This document shows positions 15,761 to 24,465 of a DNA stretch of 42,500 bases, piece after piece; within the stretch, counting starts at the first letter, position 1; every line of letters begins with the position of its first letter. Below the pieces are notes generated by a model that saw only the letters and a program-made list of their open reading frames with translations, did no database searches and had not been told where the DNA came from. The translations under genes and the position numbers were made by a program. The stretch comes from Streptomyces sp. A1277 (lineage in GTDB: Bacteria; Actinomycetota; Actinomycetes; Streptomycetales; Streptomycetaceae), in assembly GCF_004795015.1 (NCBI RefSeq), contig NZ_SSBI01000061.1, positions 1 through 42,500 of the forward strand, read 5' to 3'.

Positions 15761-18514
15761 ATGAGCGAGCACCGTCGCAAAACGTCGCAACCGCAAGGTG
15801 GCGGACGTGCCGCGGCCCGACGAGCCGCCCAGCAGTCCTCAGGACGCCGCGCAGCACCGTCACGCGGAGTCACCTCAGCTTCACCTTCCGACGCCCACCG
15901 CGAGGAAGCCCCCTACGGCGGGCGCGCCGCCGCCAGACGGGCCGCGCAGCGCGGCGGCGGAGGCCGCGGAGGTTCCGACGGCGGCGGTGGCCGGCGTCGC
16001 GGCGGCGGGGACGGAGGGGAGGAGGGCCCGGGCCGTGGACGCGGAGGCCGCCGACCGGCGAAGAAGCGCTTCATCGACTACCCGCGGGTCGGCAAGCAGG
16101 GCCTGCGGCGCTGGATGCCGTCGTGGAAGCTGGTCTCCGGCCTGTGCATCGGCTTCCTCGGCCTTCTGATGGGCCTCGCCGGCCTCGCGTACGCGATGGT
16201 CGCCAAGCCGGACATCAAGGCGGCCGCGAAGGCGGAGAACAACGTCTACTTCTGGAAGGACGGCACCCAGATGGTGGCGACCGGCGGTGAGGTCAACCGC
16301 CAGGTCATCGACTACGCCCAGATCCCCGAGGCGATGCGCAACGCCGTCATCTCCGCGGAGAACAAGTCCTTCGACAGCGACCACGGCATCGACCCGATGG
16401 GTATCGCCCGGGCCCTGTTCAACATGGCCAAGGGCGGCGAGACCCAGGGTGGGTCGACGATCACCCAGCAGTACGTGAAGAACTCGCGGCTCTCGCAGGA
16501 GCAGACCCTGAGCCGCAAGTTCGAGGAACTCTTCATCACGCTGAAGGTCGGCAGCGAGATGAAGAAGAAGGAGGTCATGGCCGGGTACCTCAACGTCTCG
16601 TACTACGGACGCGGAGCCTCGGGCCTGCAGGCCGCTGCCCGTACGTACTACGGCAAGGACGCCAAGGACCTGAACGCGAGCGAGTGCGCCTTCATGGCCA
16701 GCCTCCTCAAGGGCGCCAGCTACTACGACCCCGCGGGTGCGCCGGAGGTCGACCCGGTGCAGGCGACCGCGGAGAAGAATCTCGAGCGGGCGAAGAAGCG
16801 CTGGAACTGGATCCTCGACGAAGAGGTGAAGGACGGCCGGATGTCGCAGAAGGAGCGGGACGGGTACAAGGAGTTCCCTATGCCCGACAAGCCGAAGCGG
16901 AACGAGCAGCTGGGCGGCCAGATCGGCTACCTCGTCAACACCGCCAAGGCCGAGTTCCTCAACAACACCGACGTCACCAAGGACATGCTCGACCAGGGCG
17001 GCTACGAGATCCACACGACCTTCGACAGGAAGAAGGTCAATCAGCTCAGCAAGGCCGTCAAGAGGGTCTACGACGAGAACATCGACCCGAAGAAGCGCCC
17101 GGAGGACACCCACGTCCAGTTCGGCGGTTCGTCGGTGGACCCCAAGACCGGGGCCATCGAGGCGATCTACGGCGGCGAGGACGCGACGAAGCACTACACC
17201 AGCAACGCCGGTCCCACCGGCGCCGCGGTCGGCTCCACCTTCAAGCCCTTCGTGCTGGCAGCCGCCATGGAGTACGGCAAGCGGGACGCCTCGGGCGGTC
17301 CGGACCAGGGCGAGTCGCAGCGTACGAAGGTCTCGCCGCTGAGCATCTACAACGGTGCCGACAAGCTGAAGATCAAGAAGTACAACGGCGAGGTCTGGAC
17401 CGACAAGGAGGGCAAGGAGTGGCTGCAGACCAACGACGACCACGAGTCGTACGGCAACATCACCCTTCGTGAGGCCATGCAGTGGTCGGCCAACTCGCCC
17501 TATGTGCAGCTGGGTATGGACGTCGGCACCGACAAGGTGAAGGAAGCGGCCATCGCGGCCGGCCTGAAGGACGACCAGTACATGGCGGACGCCAGCGTTC
17601 CGTCGTTCTCCATCGGTACGTCCTCGCCCAGCGCGACGAGCATGGCCGGCGCCTACGCCACCTTCGCGGCCCGGGGTCAGCAGCGTGAGCCCTTCTCCGT
17701 CACCGAGGTGAAGAAGAGCGGGAAGCCCGTCTACCAGCACAAGGTGGTCACCAAGAGCGCCTTCGACAGCGTCATCGCCGACAACGTCACGGACGTGCTG
17801 AAGAACGTCGTGGAGAAGGGGACCGGTACGTCGGCCAGGCTCACGGACCGCGAGGTCGCGGGCAAGACCGGTACGACCGACGACAACCTGTCCGCCTGGT
17901 TCGTCGGCTACACCCCGCAGCTCTCGACGGCGATCAGCATGTACCGGCTGGACGACGACGAGAAGAACAAGGACCGCGGGTTCGAGAAGATGTACGGCAC
18001 CGGTGGACAGAACAAGATCCACGGTGCTTCTTTCCCCGCACAGGTCTGGCACGACTACATGGCCGAGGCCATGAAGGACCAAAAGGCCGTGGCCTTCCCC
18101 AAGGCGGAGCCGATCGGGGACAAGGTCTACGGCGGCGGCGCCTCCAAGAAGCCCAGCCCGACCCCCACTCCCACGCCGACCGCGTCCGAGACGACGACGC
18201 CGACCCCCACGCCGACCCCGACCCCGGACGCCCCGACCCCCGACCCGACCGACACCTGCGGTACGTGGGGCTGGAACTGCCAGAACAACGGCGGCGGCAA
18301 TTCCACGGGCGGGGAGGACGGTGGCACGAACGTGGGCACGATCCAGGGCAACGACGGCGGTACGGGCACCGGAACCTCCGCCGGTACGACGGAGGGCGAC
18401 GGCGGCTCCACTCCGGACCCCGGGACCGGCGGCAACGGCAACGGCAACGGGAACGGGAACGGGAACGGCAACAGCAACTCCAATGGGGCCTGGTTCGGTG
18501 ACCCGGCCGGGTAG
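15761..18514 (+). CDS. Class A penicillin-binding protein (glycosyltransferase-transpeptidase)
   Basis: 917 residues. A basic, Gly/Arg/Ala-rich cytoplasmic region (1-120) precedes one membrane helix (about 124-147). The GT51 glycosyltransferase domain has its catalytic glutamate at E200 (SAENKSFDSDHGID) and the QGGSTITQQYVKN motif. The transpeptidase has all three active-site motifs: S492-T-F-K495, S576-A-N578 and K702-T-G704. The C-terminal 160 residues are unusual: Thr-Pro repeats, a Cys pair in CGTWGWNC, then Gly/Asn and Asn-Gly repeats, probably a wall-spanning tail. It polymerises and cross-links peptidoglycan outside the membrane. The ATG at 15761 has GAGGAG 10 nt upstream; a longer in-frame extension is unlikely. 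Confidence 0.93.
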   Translation: MSEHRRKTSQPQGGGRAAARRAAQQSSGRRAAPSRGVTSASPSDAHREEAPYGGRAAARRAAQRGGGGRGGSDGGGGRRRGGGDGGEEGPGRGRGGRRPAKKRFIDYPRVGKQGLRRWMPSWKLVSGLCIGFLGLLMGLAGLAYAMVAKPDIKAAAKAENNVYFWKDGTQMVATGGEVNRQVIDYAQIPEAMRNAVISAENKSFDSDHGIDPMGIARALFNMAKGGETQGGSTITQQYVKNSRLSQEQTLSRKFEELFITLKVGSEMKKKEVMAGYLNVSYYGRGASGLQAAARTYYGKDAKDLNASECAFMASLLKGASYYDPAGAPEVDPVQATAEKNLERAKKRWNWILDEEVKDGRMSQKERDGYKEFPMPDKPKRNEQLGGQIGYLVNTAKAEFLNNTDVTKDMLDQGGYEIHTTFDRKKVNQLSKAVKRVYDENIDPKKRPEDTHVQFGGSSVDPKTGAIEAIYGGEDATKHYTSNAGPTGAAVGSTFKPFVLAAAMEYGKRDASGGPDQGESQRTKVSPLSIYNGADKLKIKKYNGEVWTDKEGKEWLQTNDDHESYGNITLREAMQWSANSPYVQLGMDVGTDKVKEAAIAAGLKDDQYMADASVPSFSIGTSSPSATSMAGAYATFAARGQQREPFSVTEVKKSGKPVYQHKVVTKSAFDSVIADNVTDVLKNVVEKGTGTSARLTDREVAGKTGTTDDNLSAWFVGYTPQLSTAISMYRLDDDEKNKDRGFEKMYGTGGQNKIHGASFPAQVWHDYMAEAMKDQKAVAFPKAEPIGDKVYGGGASKKPSPTPTPTPTASETTTPTPTPTPTPDAPTPDPTDTCGTWGWNCQNNGGGNSTGGEDGGTNVGTIQGNDGGTGTGTSAGTTEGDGGSTPDPGTGGNGNGNGNGNGNGNSNSNGAWFGDPAG

Positions 18515-18530
18515 CGCCCGGCAGGCAACG

Positions 18531-18565
18531 CACCTCGCGCCCGGCGCACAGCCCGGCGCGAGGTG
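18531..18565 (+). terminator. Terminator after the PBP gene
   Basis: CACCTCGCGCC (18531-18541) and GGCGCGAGGTG (18555-18565) form an 11-bp perfect stem with a 13-nt loop, 16 bp after the PBP stop codon. A weaker imperfect dyad (GACGAGG.../...CCTCGTC) follows before the next gene. Confidence 0.75.
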
Positions 18566-18650
18566 ATCCGATCGAACGGACGAGGGCCGCGGCACCCCAG
18601 GTGCGGCGGTCCTCGTCGTTTCCACAGTCCCGTACGGCAGGATGTGCGGC

Positions 18651-20150
18651 ATGCCAAGCGCAGAGGACACGAGCGTGCACCAGGAACGGGCCGTCGTACG
18701 GCCCACGCACCGCGACGAGGTCGCGGCGGCCGGCAGCGAGCTGATCGGTGGGAGGTCGGGGCGCTGGGCACGGCTCGGCACCACCGCACTCACCCCCGTG
18801 GGGGCCGTCGCACTGGTGGCCATCGGGATGTTCGCACTCGGCATGGTGCAGAAGCTGCCCTGCTACAACTGGGCCTGGTTCAGGGGCGCCGGCTCCCAGT
18901 ACACCCACGCGTGCTACTCGGACATTCCGCACCTGTACTCGGGCCGTGGATTCGCCGACGGCCTGGTGCCGTACTTCGACCGGCTGCCGGGCGACATGCA
19001 GTTCCTGGAGTACCCCGTCCTCACAGGCGTGTTCATGCAGGTCGCCGCCTGGCTGACGCCGGGTGGGTCCCTCCAGGAACAGGAGCAGGCCTACTGGCTC
19101 GTCAACGCGGGCATGCTGATGATCTGCACCGCGGTGATCGCCGTGTGCGTCGTCCGCACACACCGGCGGCGCCCCTGGGACGGCCTCCTGGTGGCGCTCG
19201 CCCCCGCCTTCGCGCTCACCGCCACGATCAACTGGGACCTGCTGGCCGTCGCCCTCACGGCGGCGGCGATGCTGATGTGGTCCAGGAGCCGCCCGTTGGC
19301 GTTCGGCATCCTCGTCGGGCTGGCCACGGCAGCCAAGCTCTACCCCGTACTGCTGCTGGGGCCGGCGCTCGTGCTCTGCTGGCGGGCGGGCCGATGGCGG
19401 GAGTTCGGGGCGGCCGCTCTGGGCGCGGCCGGCTCCTGGCTGGTGGTCAATCTGCCAGTGATGATCTTCGCCCCGGAGGGATGGAAGAAGTTCTACACGT
19501 TCAGCGAGGAACGGTCGATCGACTTCGGGTCCTTCTGGCTGGTCATCACCCAACGCACCGGTGAGTCCATCGACGTCAGCACGGTCAACACCGTCTCGAC
19601 ACTGGCCACGGTCGTACTGTGCGCCGGCATCGGCGTCCTGACGCTGACGGCCCCGCGCCGGCCACGGTTCGCTCAGCTCGCCTTCCTCGTCGTCGCGGTG
19701 TTCATCCTCGTCAACAAGGTCTACTCACCGCAGTACGTGCTCTGGCTGATCCCCCTCGCCGCGCTGGCCAGGCCCCGCTGGCGGGACTTCCTGATCTGGC
19801 AGGCGTGCGAGGTCCTGTACTTCCTGGGGATCTGGATGTACCTCGCGTACACGACGAGCGGCGACAAGCACCAGGGGCTGCCGACGGAGGGCTACCAGCT
19901 CGCGATCGTCCTGCACCTGCTGGGCACGCTGTACCTGTGTGCCGTCGTCGTACGCGACATCCTGATGCCGGAGCGCGACGAGGCGCGGCGCGACGGCTCG
20001 GACGACCCGTCGGGCGGGGTGCTCGACGGGGCAGAGGACGCCTTCGTGCTGACCCGCCTCATCGAGACCCGCCCCGCACGCCGTGACGCGGCCATGGCCG
20101 AGGGCCCGCGGGTGGAGTGGGGTACGGCCGGCACGCCCGCCGCCGACTGA
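18651..20150 (+). CDS. GT87-type polytopic glycosyltransferase (DUF2029 family)
   Basis: 499 residues with about ten hydrophobic segments. The family is polyprenyl-phosphate-dependent mannosyl/arabinosyl transferases acting on the outer membrane face. Supporting features are the first extracytoplasmic loop with conserved acidic and aromatic residues after helix 1, and blocks such as INWDLLAVALTAAAML, GLATAAKLYPVLLL and LVNKVYSPQYVLWLIP. The C-terminal 60 residues are hydrophilic. The ATG at 18651 has AGGA 8 nt upstream; an ATG at 18642 is also in frame. The acceptor is unknown. Position next to a PBP suggests a cell-envelope glycan, which is inference. Confidence 0.85.
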   Translation: MPSAEDTSVHQERAVVRPTHRDEVAAAGSELIGGRSGRWARLGTTALTPVGAVALVAIGMFALGMVQKLPCYNWAWFRGAGSQYTHACYSDIPHLYSGRGFADGLVPYFDRLPGDMQFLEYPVLTGVFMQVAAWLTPGGSLQEQEQAYWLVNAGMLMICTAVIAVCVVRTHRRRPWDGLLVALAPAFALTATINWDLLAVALTAAAMLMWSRSRPLAFGILVGLATAAKLYPVLLLGPALVLCWRAGRWREFGAAALGAAGSWLVVNLPVMIFAPEGWKKFYTFSEERSIDFGSFWLVITQRTGESIDVSTVNTVSTLATVVLCAGIGVLTLTAPRRPRFAQLAFLVVAVFILVNKVYSPQYVLWLIPLAALARPRWRDFLIWQACEVLYFLGIWMYLAYTTSGDKHQGLPTEGYQLAIVLHLLGTLYLCAVVVRDILMPERDEARRDGSDDPSGGVLDGAEDAFVLTRLIETRPARRDAAMAEGPRVEWGTAGTPAAD

Positions 20151-20170
20151 GCGCCGGGGCGGGCGCAGGC

Positions 20171-21202
20171 TCAGTGCTCGACGAGCCGGTCGTACTGCGT
20201 GGTCGTGTGACGCAGGTGGGCCACCAGCTCGTCGCCCACCCGAGGCTCCTCGGCGTCCGAGGGCACGAACAGGATCGACACCTGCATGTGCGGCGGTTCG
20301 GCGAACCAGCGCTGCTTGCCGGCCCAGACGAACGGCGACAGGTTGCGGTTCACGGTGGCCAGGCCCGCGCGGGCGACGCCCTTGGCACGCGGCATCACGC
20401 CGTGCAGCGCCTTCGGCGCCTCCAGGCCCACGCCGTGCGAGGTGCCGCCGGCCACGACGACCAGCCAGCCGTCGGACGCGGCCTTCTGCTGGCGGTAGCC
20501 GAACCGGTCGCCCTTGACGACGGGCGTGACGTCGAGCACCGCACCCCGGTACTCCGTCGCCTCGTGGTCGCCCAGCCAGAGCCGGGTACCGATCCGGGCA
20601 CGGAAACGGGTCTGCGGGAACTGCTGCTGCAGCCGGGCCAGCTCCTCGGCCCGCAGATGGCTGACGAACATCGTGTGCAGCGGCAGCCGGGCCGCCCGGA
20701 GGCGGTCCATCCACGCGATGACCTCCTCCACGGCGTCCGAACCGTCGGTGCGGTCCAGCGGCAGGTGGAGGGCGAACCCTTCGAGGCGCACGTCCTCGAT
20801 GGCGGCGTGCAGCTGCCCGAGTTCCTCCTCCTTGACCCCGTGGCGTTTCATCGAGCTCATGCACTCGATGACGACCCGGGCGCCCACCAGGGCGTGCACT
20901 CCGTCCACGGACGAGACGGACCGTACGACGCGGTCGGGCAGCGGCACCGGCTCCTCACCCCGCCGGAACGGCGTGAGCACGAGCAGGTCACCGCTGAACC
21001 AGTCCTTGATGCGGGCCGCCTCGTAGGTGGTGCCTACCGCGAGGATGTCGGAGCCGAAGCGGATCGCCTCGTCGGCCAGCCGCTCGTGGCCGAAGCCGTA
21101 CCCGTTGCCCTTGCAGACCGGCACGATGCCCGGGAACTGGTCGAGAACGGATTTCTGGTGCGCCCGCCAGCGCGCGGTGTCGACGTACAGGGAGAGCGCC
21201 AT
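20171..21202 (-). CDS. Alanine-racemase-fold PLP protein, catalytic tyrosine not evident
   Basis: 343 residues. The N-terminal barrel has the PLP-lysine motif as VCKGNGYGFG (K31), equivalent to the racemase V-K-A-N-A-Y-G-H-G. The C-terminal beta domain is present (GTRLWLGDHEA, then GDRFGYRQQ). At the point where alanine racemases have the second catalytic base in GYADG, this protein reads GGTSHG (about residues 249-254), so the tyrosine appears missing. It lies 106 bp downstream of femX on the same strand. It may bind PLP without racemising alanine, or use another amino acid. No strong ribosome-binding site is seen before the ATG at 21202. Confidence 0.75.
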   Translation of the reverse strand: MALSLYVDTARWRAHQKSVLDQFPGIVPVCKGNGYGFGHERLADEAIRFGSDILAVGTTYEAARIKDWFSGDLLVLTPFRRGEEPVPLPDRVVRSVSSVDGVHALVGARVVIECMSSMKRHGVKEEELGQLHAAIEDVRLEGFALHLPLDRTDGSDAVEEVIAWMDRLRAARLPLHTMFVSHLRAEELARLQQQFPQTRFRARIGTRLWLGDHEATEYRGAVLDVTPVVKGDRFGYRQQKAASDGWLVVVAGGTSHGVGLEAPKALHGVMPRAKGVARAGLATVNRNLSPFVWAGKQRWFAEPPHMQVSILFVPSDAEEPRVGDELVAHLRHTTTQYDRLVEH

Positions 21203-21308
21203 GGCCGGTCCGGAACCCTTCTGGTGGTTGCGGTGAATCAGGGATGAGAAGCGTGTTCAGGCCCCATTGAAACGAATGAAGCCGGTTTCGTCAGCTGTGG
21301 GGCACGGA

Positions 21309-22427
21309 TCAGCGGCGTGACATGTAGATGTCGAGCGCCTTGTGCAGGAGCTTGTTGAGCGGGAAGTCCCACTCACCGAGGTACTCGGCCGCCTGCCCGC
21401 CGGTGCCGACCTTGAACTGGATCAGGCCGAAGAGGTGGTCGGTCTCGTCCAGCGAGTCCGAGATGCCCCGCAGGTCGTAGACCGTGGCGCCCATGGCGTA
21501 CGCGTCGCGCAGCATCCGCCACTGCATCGCGTTCGAGGGGCGGACCTCGCGCTTGTGGTTGGCCGAGGCGCCGTAGGAGTACCAGACGTGGCCGCCGACG
21601 ATCAGCATGGTGGCCGCCGCGACGTTCTCGCCCTCGTGACGGGCGAAGTAGAGCCGCATCCGGTTGGGGTCCTCGTTGTTGAGGGCCGTCCACATGCGCT
21701 GGAAGTAGCCGAGGGGGCGCGGCCGGAAGTGGTCGCGCTCCGCCGTGATCTCGTACAGCCGCTGCCACTCGTCGAGCTCCGCGTAGCTGCCCTGGACGAC
21801 CTCGACGCCGGCTTTCTCGGCCTTCTTGATGTTGCGCCGCCAGAGCTGGTTGAAGCCCTTGTGGACGTCTTCGAGGGAGCGGTTGGCCAGCGGCACCTGG
21901 AAGATGTAGCGGGGCTGCACGTCACCGAATCCGGCGCCGCCGTCCTCGCCCTGCTGCCAGCCCATCTTCCGCAGCCGGTCGGCGACCTCGAAGGCGCGCG
22001 GCTCGATGTGCGTGGCCTCGACGTCGCGCAGGCGCTTGACGTCGGGGTCCTGGATGCCGGCCTTGATGGCGGCCGCGTCCCAGCGGCGGATGACCACCGG
22101 CGGGCCCATCTTCACCGAGAAGGCGCCCTGCTGCTTGAGGTGCGCCAGCATCGGCTCCAGCCAGTCGTTCAGGTTCGGGGCGTACCAGTTGATGACCGGG
22201 CCTTCGGGCAGGTACGCCAGGTAGCGCTTGATCTTGGGCAGCTGCCGGTAGAGGACCAGGCCCACGCCGACGAGCTGGCCGGTCTTGTCGAACCAGCCCA
22301 GGCTCTCCGAGCGCCACTCGGCCTTCACATCCGCCCATGCCGGGACCTGCATGTGACTGGCCGCGGGCAGACTCTGGATGTACGCCAGATGTTGCTCTCG
22401 GCTGATGGTCCTCAGGGTCAGGCTCAT
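21309..22427 (-). CDS. femX: Lipid II glycyltransferase FemX (FemABX family)
   Basis: 372 residues. FemABX enzymes transfer an amino acid from aminoacyl-tRNA to the peptidoglycan stem peptide. In S. coelicolor FemX adds the single bridge glycine and is reported essential. Two GNAT-like halves are visible. Conserved blocks are YLPEGPVINWYAPN, the FNQLWRRNIKKAEKAGVEV helical region, and the C-terminal YSYGASANHKREVRPSNAMQW followed by VYDLRG. The ATG at 22427 follows GAGGAG at 9 nt. It is upstream of the racemase-like gene and probably cotranscribed. The product should act at the inner face of the membrane on lipid-linked precursor, upstream of MurJ and the PBP in this window. Confidence 0.9.
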   Translation of the reverse strand: MSLTLRTISREQHLAYIQSLPAASHMQVPAWADVKAEWRSESLGWFDKTGQLVGVGLVLYRQLPKIKRYLAYLPEGPVINWYAPNLNDWLEPMLAHLKQQGAFSVKMGPPVVIRRWDAAAIKAGIQDPDVKRLRDVEATHIEPRAFEVADRLRKMGWQQGEDGGAGFGDVQPRYIFQVPLANRSLEDVHKGFNQLWRRNIKKAEKAGVEVVQGSYAELDEWQRLYEITAERDHFRPRPLGYFQRMWTALNNEDPNRMRLYFARHEGENVAAATMLIVGGHVWYSYGASANHKREVRPSNAMQWRMLRDAYAMGATVYDLRGISDSLDETDHLFGLIQFKVGTGGQAAEYLGEWDFPLNKLLHKALDIYMSRR

Positions 22428-22614
22428 GCGGGGCGCTCCTCGGCAGGTGTGTCCCCATCGGTCAGGGGCTCCGGCTCTCGCGCCGAAGCCTACTGTGGCC
22501 GGGAAGCGCGCGGTCTGGCCCCGTCGTACCCGTCCTGTTCCGTACGGCGTGCGGGAACGGCCCCGCCGGGTGACGAGGCCGCCCCGGGCCGCACGGGAGG
22601 CCGGGTCGGCGGCT

Positions 22615-22929
22615 TCAGCCGACCACGCCGCCGAACAGTCCGCCGTGGGCCATGCCAAGGAAGAACCCGAGAGCGGCCGCGCCCATCCCGATGATCAGCG
22701 GGAACCTCTCCCGCGTGGTCACGGAGATGTACTGGCCGTAGGCCCCCGTGAGGATGCCGATGAGGCCGGCCCACGAGCTGAGCAGATGCAGGTTGTGGAA
22801 CATCGCCGACACGAAGGCGAGAGCGCCGAGGACCAGCGTGATCACGACGAGGGCGTTCTGCAGCGGATGGGGCCTGCCGTCCGTGGCGAAGAGGGAGACG
22901 GTAGGGCGGGTCCGCGTTGTCTGTGCCAT
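22615..22929 (-). CDS. Small integral membrane protein, unknown function
   Basis: 104 residues with three predicted membrane helices: ALVVITLVLGALAFVSAMF, SSWAGLIGILTGAYGQY and FPLIIGMGAAALGFFLGMA. A Thr/Arg-rich cytoplasmic start precedes them, and the end is Gly-rich. The ATG at 22929 follows AGGAGGT by 6 nt, a strong start. It is divergent from rpsF and upstream of femX on the minus strand, with 187 bp between. I do not recognise the family beyond a conserved streptomycete membrane protein type. Confidence 0.82.
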   Translation of the reverse strand: MAQTTRTRPTVSLFATDGRPHPLQNALVVITLVLGALAFVSAMFHNLHLLSSWAGLIGILTGAYGQYISVTTRERFPLIIGMGAAALGFFLGMAHGGLFGGVVG

Positions 22930-23159
22930 GGAGTACCTCCTGGCCGAAAGGCGGCGTCTCGTGGCGCCGCTCACACCCGATGTGTACAGATTGCGTCCCC
23001 TGACCACCGGATTTCAACCGGAAGCCGGTCTGCGGGTACTCTGGTCGGTCTGCACCGGTGTCTGCCCAGGCCAACACAGCCGGCCCCTCCTCGCGGAGGG
23101 CGCTGTCAGTGGCGGCTGTTTTACTCGGGCACCGTTGCTCAACGCATCACGACCCTCCT

Positions 23160-23178
23160 GCCACGGAACGACCGTGGC
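23160..23178 (+). promoter_or_regulatory. Hairpin in the rpsF leader
   Basis: GCCACGG, loop AACGA, CCGTGGC: a 7-bp perfect stem ending 11 nt before the AAGGAGGT ribosome-binding site of rpsF. Leaders of rpsF operons in several bacteria bind the S6-S18 complex for feedback control. Whether this hairpin has that role is not shown by the sequence alone. Confidence 0.35.
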
Positions 23179-23206
23179 CGCTGAGTCCAAAGGAGGTGGG
23201 TTCCAC

Positions 23207-23497
23207 ATGCGTCACTACGAGGTGATGGTCATCCTCGACCCCGATCTCGAGGAGCGAGCAGTCTCCCCGCTGATCGAGAACTTCCTCTCCGTCGTCCGTG
23301 AGGGCGAAGGAAAGGTTGAGAAGGTCGACACCTGGGGCCGTCGTCGTCTCGCTTACGAGATCAAGAAGAAGCCCGAGGGCATCTACTCGGTCATCGACCT
23401 GCAGGCCGAGCCTGCGGTCGTCAAGGAGCTCGACCGCCAGATGAACCTGAACGAGTCGGTCCTCCGGACCAAGGTCCTCCGCCCCGAGATCCACTGA
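23207..23497 (+). CDS. rpsF: 30S ribosomal protein S6
   Basis: 96 residues of full-length S6, a small-subunit protein that pairs with S18. Typical sequence: MRHYEVMVILDPDLEER, then VDTWGRRRLAYEIKKKPEGIY and a C-terminal NLNESVLRTKVLRPE. The ATG at 23207 follows AAGGAGGTGGG. It is the first gene of rpsF-ssb-rpsR-rplI, a conserved order. The 277-bp region upstream, shared with a divergent membrane-protein gene, must hold its promoter; TACTCT at 23036-23041 is a possible -10. Confidence 0.97.
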   Translation: MRHYEVMVILDPDLEERAVSPLIENFLSVVREGEGKVEKVDTWGRRRLAYEIKKKPEGIYSVIDLQAEPAVVKELDRQMNLNESVLRTKVLRPEIH

Positions 23498-23571
23498 GCT
23501 TCTAGCTCAGCGGTCATCGGGTCCGAGTAGCAGCAAGCAGCCAGAAGAAATCCCCGCCGAGAGGTTCACCC

Positions 23572-24168
23572 ATGGCAGGCGAGACCGTCATCACGGTCGT
23601 CGGCAATCTCGTCGACGACCCCGAGCTGCGCTTCACCCCGTCCGGTGCGGCGGTCGCGAAGTTCCGTGTCGCGTCCACTCCCCGCATCTTCGACCGGCAG
23701 ACCAATGAGTGGAAGGACGGCGAAGGGCTGTTCCTCACCTGCTCGGTCTGGCGGCAGGCGGCGGAGAACGTCGCCGAGTCGCTCACGCGAGGCATGCGCG
23801 TTGTCGTGCAGGGCCGGCTGAAGCAGCGGTCGTACGAAGACCGCGAGGGCGTCAAGCGCACGGTCTACGAGCTGGATGTCGAGGAAGTCGGCCCCAGCCT
23901 CAAGAACGCCACTGCCAAGGTCACCAAGACCACGGGTCGTGGTGGCCAGGGCGGCCAGGGTGGATACGGCGGCGGCCAGCAGGGCGGCGGTAACTGGGGC
24001 GGCGGTCCCGGTGGTGGCCAGCAGGGTGGTGGCGGCGCTCCCGCCGACGACCCGTGGGCCACGAGCGCTCCGGCCGGCGGCCAGGGCGGGGGCCAGCAAG
24101 GCGGAGGCAGCTGGGGTGGAAACTCCGGCGGCTCCGGCGGCGGCTACTCGGACGAGCCCCCCTTCTAG
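23572..24168 (+). CDS. ssb: Single-stranded DNA-binding protein
   Basis: 198 residues. The OB-fold covers about residues 1-110 (ETVITVVGNLVDDPELRFTPSG; FLTCSVWRQAAENVAESL). A long Gly/Gln-rich flexible linker follows, and the acidic tip (SDEPPF) binds replication and repair partners. The ATG lies 75 bp after the rpsF stop with GAGAGG upstream. Its place between rpsF and rpsR is the standard bacterial arrangement and marks it as the main housekeeping SSB. Confidence 0.97.
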   Translation: MAGETVITVVGNLVDDPELRFTPSGAAVAKFRVASTPRIFDRQTNEWKDGEGLFLTCSVWRQAAENVAESLTRGMRVVVQGRLKQRSYEDREGVKRTVYELDVEEVGPSLKNATAKVTKTTGRGGQGGQGGYGGGQQGGGNWGGGPGGGQQGGGGAPADDPWATSAPAGGQGGGQQGGGSWGGNSGGSGGGYSDEPPF

Positions 24169-24210
24169 GGAGCTCGTACCCCCACTTCTTGATCACACAG
24201 GAGAAACACC

Positions 24211-24447
24211 ATGGCGAAGCCGCCTGTGCGCAAGCCTAAGAAGAAGGTCTGCGCGTTCTGCAAGGACAAGACCCAGTACGTGGACTACAAGGACACGAAC
24301 ATGCTGCGGAAGTTCATTTCCGACCGCGGCAAGATCCGTGCCCGCCGCGTCACCGGCAACTGCACGCAGCACCAGCGTGACGTCGCCACGGCAGTCAAGA
24401 ACAGCCGTGAGATGGCGCTGCTGCCCTACACGTCCACCGCGCGATAA
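24211..24447 (+). CDS. rpsR: 30S ribosomal protein S18 (cysteine-containing, C+ form)
   Basis: 78 residues. It carries C14-x2-C17 (VCAFCKDK) and C51-x2-H54 (GNCTQHQR), a possible zinc-ribbon set. Actinobacteria often have a second cysteine-free S18 made under zinc starvation through Zur; this copy is the zinc-type housekeeping form. It follows ssb in the S6-SSB-S18-L9 operon, with AGGAGA upstream of the ATG. Confidence 0.96.
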   Translation: MAKPPVRKPKKKVCAFCKDKTQYVDYKDTNMLRKFISDRGKIRARRVTGNCTQHQRDVATAVKNSREMALLPYTSTAR

Positions 24448-24465
24448 GGGAAGGGTGACCGAATC

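Noticed and set aside
15881..18844. A 987-codon minus-strand frame opposite the PBP gene
   Set aside because: It is the mirror of the PBP coding bias; the PBP has all catalytic motifs on the plus strand.
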